Shown: positions 5,833 through 5,880 of the stretch, piece after piece
How positions within the stretch are numbered: the stretch's first letter is position 1
Layout of the letters: each line of letters starts with the position of its first letter
Source: an uncultured Bacillota bacterium
GTDB lineage: Bacteria > Bacillota > Clostridia > Oscillospirales > Oscillospiraceae
Length of the DNA stretch: 5,880 bases
Reading direction: 5' to 3'
Assembly (NCBI GenBank): GCA_937890735.1
Contig: CALACZ010000156.1
Span: 1-5,880 of the forward strand
The notes under the pieces: generated by a model
What the model saw: only the letters and a program-made list of their open reading frames with translations
Told to the model about the DNA's origin: nothing
Databases searched by the model: none
Program-made: the position numbers and the translations under genes

Positions 5833-5880
5833 CCTCCCCTTGGTGACCAAGGGGAGGTGGCACGGCGAAGCCGTGACGGA
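5833..5880. repeat. Tandem hairpin repeat element, cut by the window end
   Basis: Two adjacent palindromes are present. The first has 12-base arms (CCTCCCCTTGGT at 5833-5844 and its complement at 5846-5857) around a single central G. The second has 6-base arms CACGGC (5861-5866) and GCCGTG (5870-5875) around GAA. No gene is visible from 5701 to 5880. The pattern of a CCTCCCC/GGGGAGG hairpin followed by a GGCACGGCGAAGCCGTGACGG hairpin matches, from memory, a dispersed intergenic repeat in Oscillospiraceae and related clostridia. The element may continue beyond the window. Confidence 0.65.

Noticed and set aside
4024..5850. A 608-codon open frame on the minus strand, opposite phoR
   Set aside because: It lies almost wholly opposite phoR, whose plus-strand frame has every kinase motif. 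The minus-strand peptide is rich in Arg, His, Ala and Asp, shows no domain I recognise, and arises because GC-rich codon use removes stops from the opposite strand.
1..5880. CRISPR array, tRNA, rRNA, phage or transposase genes
   Set aside because: No regularly spaced repeats, no tRNA or rRNA signatures, and no mobile-element proteins were seen. Coding space is fully occupied by the pst-pho operon.

Overview
The window is one continuous plus-strand phosphate-acquisition and phosphate-sensing operon: the 3' end of pstS, then pstC, pstA, pstB, phoU, phoB (called phoP in Bacillus) and phoR. A strong intrinsic terminator follows, then about 140 bases of palindrome-rich non-coding DNA. The base composition is clearly GC-rich. 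The genes carry purine-rich Shine-Dalgarno sequences (GGAGG, GGGAGG, AAGGA). The sensor kinase and regulator have the sequence style of clostridial PhoB/PhoR pairs. Together with the intergenic palindromes at the right end, this suggests a GC-rich member of the class Clostridia, probably an Oscillospiraceae-type gut bacterium. That placement is inference from family resemblance; no species can be named.

Layout: bases 1-143 hold the C-terminus of the phosphate-binding protein PstS. Bases 144-212 are the only sizeable gap between genes and contain a 14-bp perfect hairpin just upstream of the pstC ribosome binding site. pstC and pstA (213-1969) encode the two membrane permease subunits and pstB (1975-2730) the ATPase. 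phoU (2730-3377) encodes the signalling adaptor, and phoB (3374-4048) and phoR (4045-5700) the two-component system. From pstB onward every gene overlaps the next by 1 or 4 bases (TAATG, ATGA, ATGA), which points to translational coupling. The terminator is at 5702-5736, and the remaining bases carry three or four hairpin-forming palindromes typical of a dispersed intergenic repeat.

How it works together: PstS captures phosphate outside the membrane, PstC-PstA form the channel and PstB drives import. From what is known of the family, PhoU relays the state of the transporter to PhoR. When phosphate is scarce PhoR phosphorylates PhoB, which activates pho genes, normally including this operon. 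The main Pho-controlled promoter should lie upstream of pstS, outside the window.

I found no unknown biological system: the coding content is conventional. The most interesting signal is a near-consensus extended -10 promoter buried inside phoU (3127-3154), which could express phoB-phoR independently of the transporter genes. Next are the pstS-pstC hairpin, which probably sets unequal expression, and the palindromic repeat cluster at the right edge.
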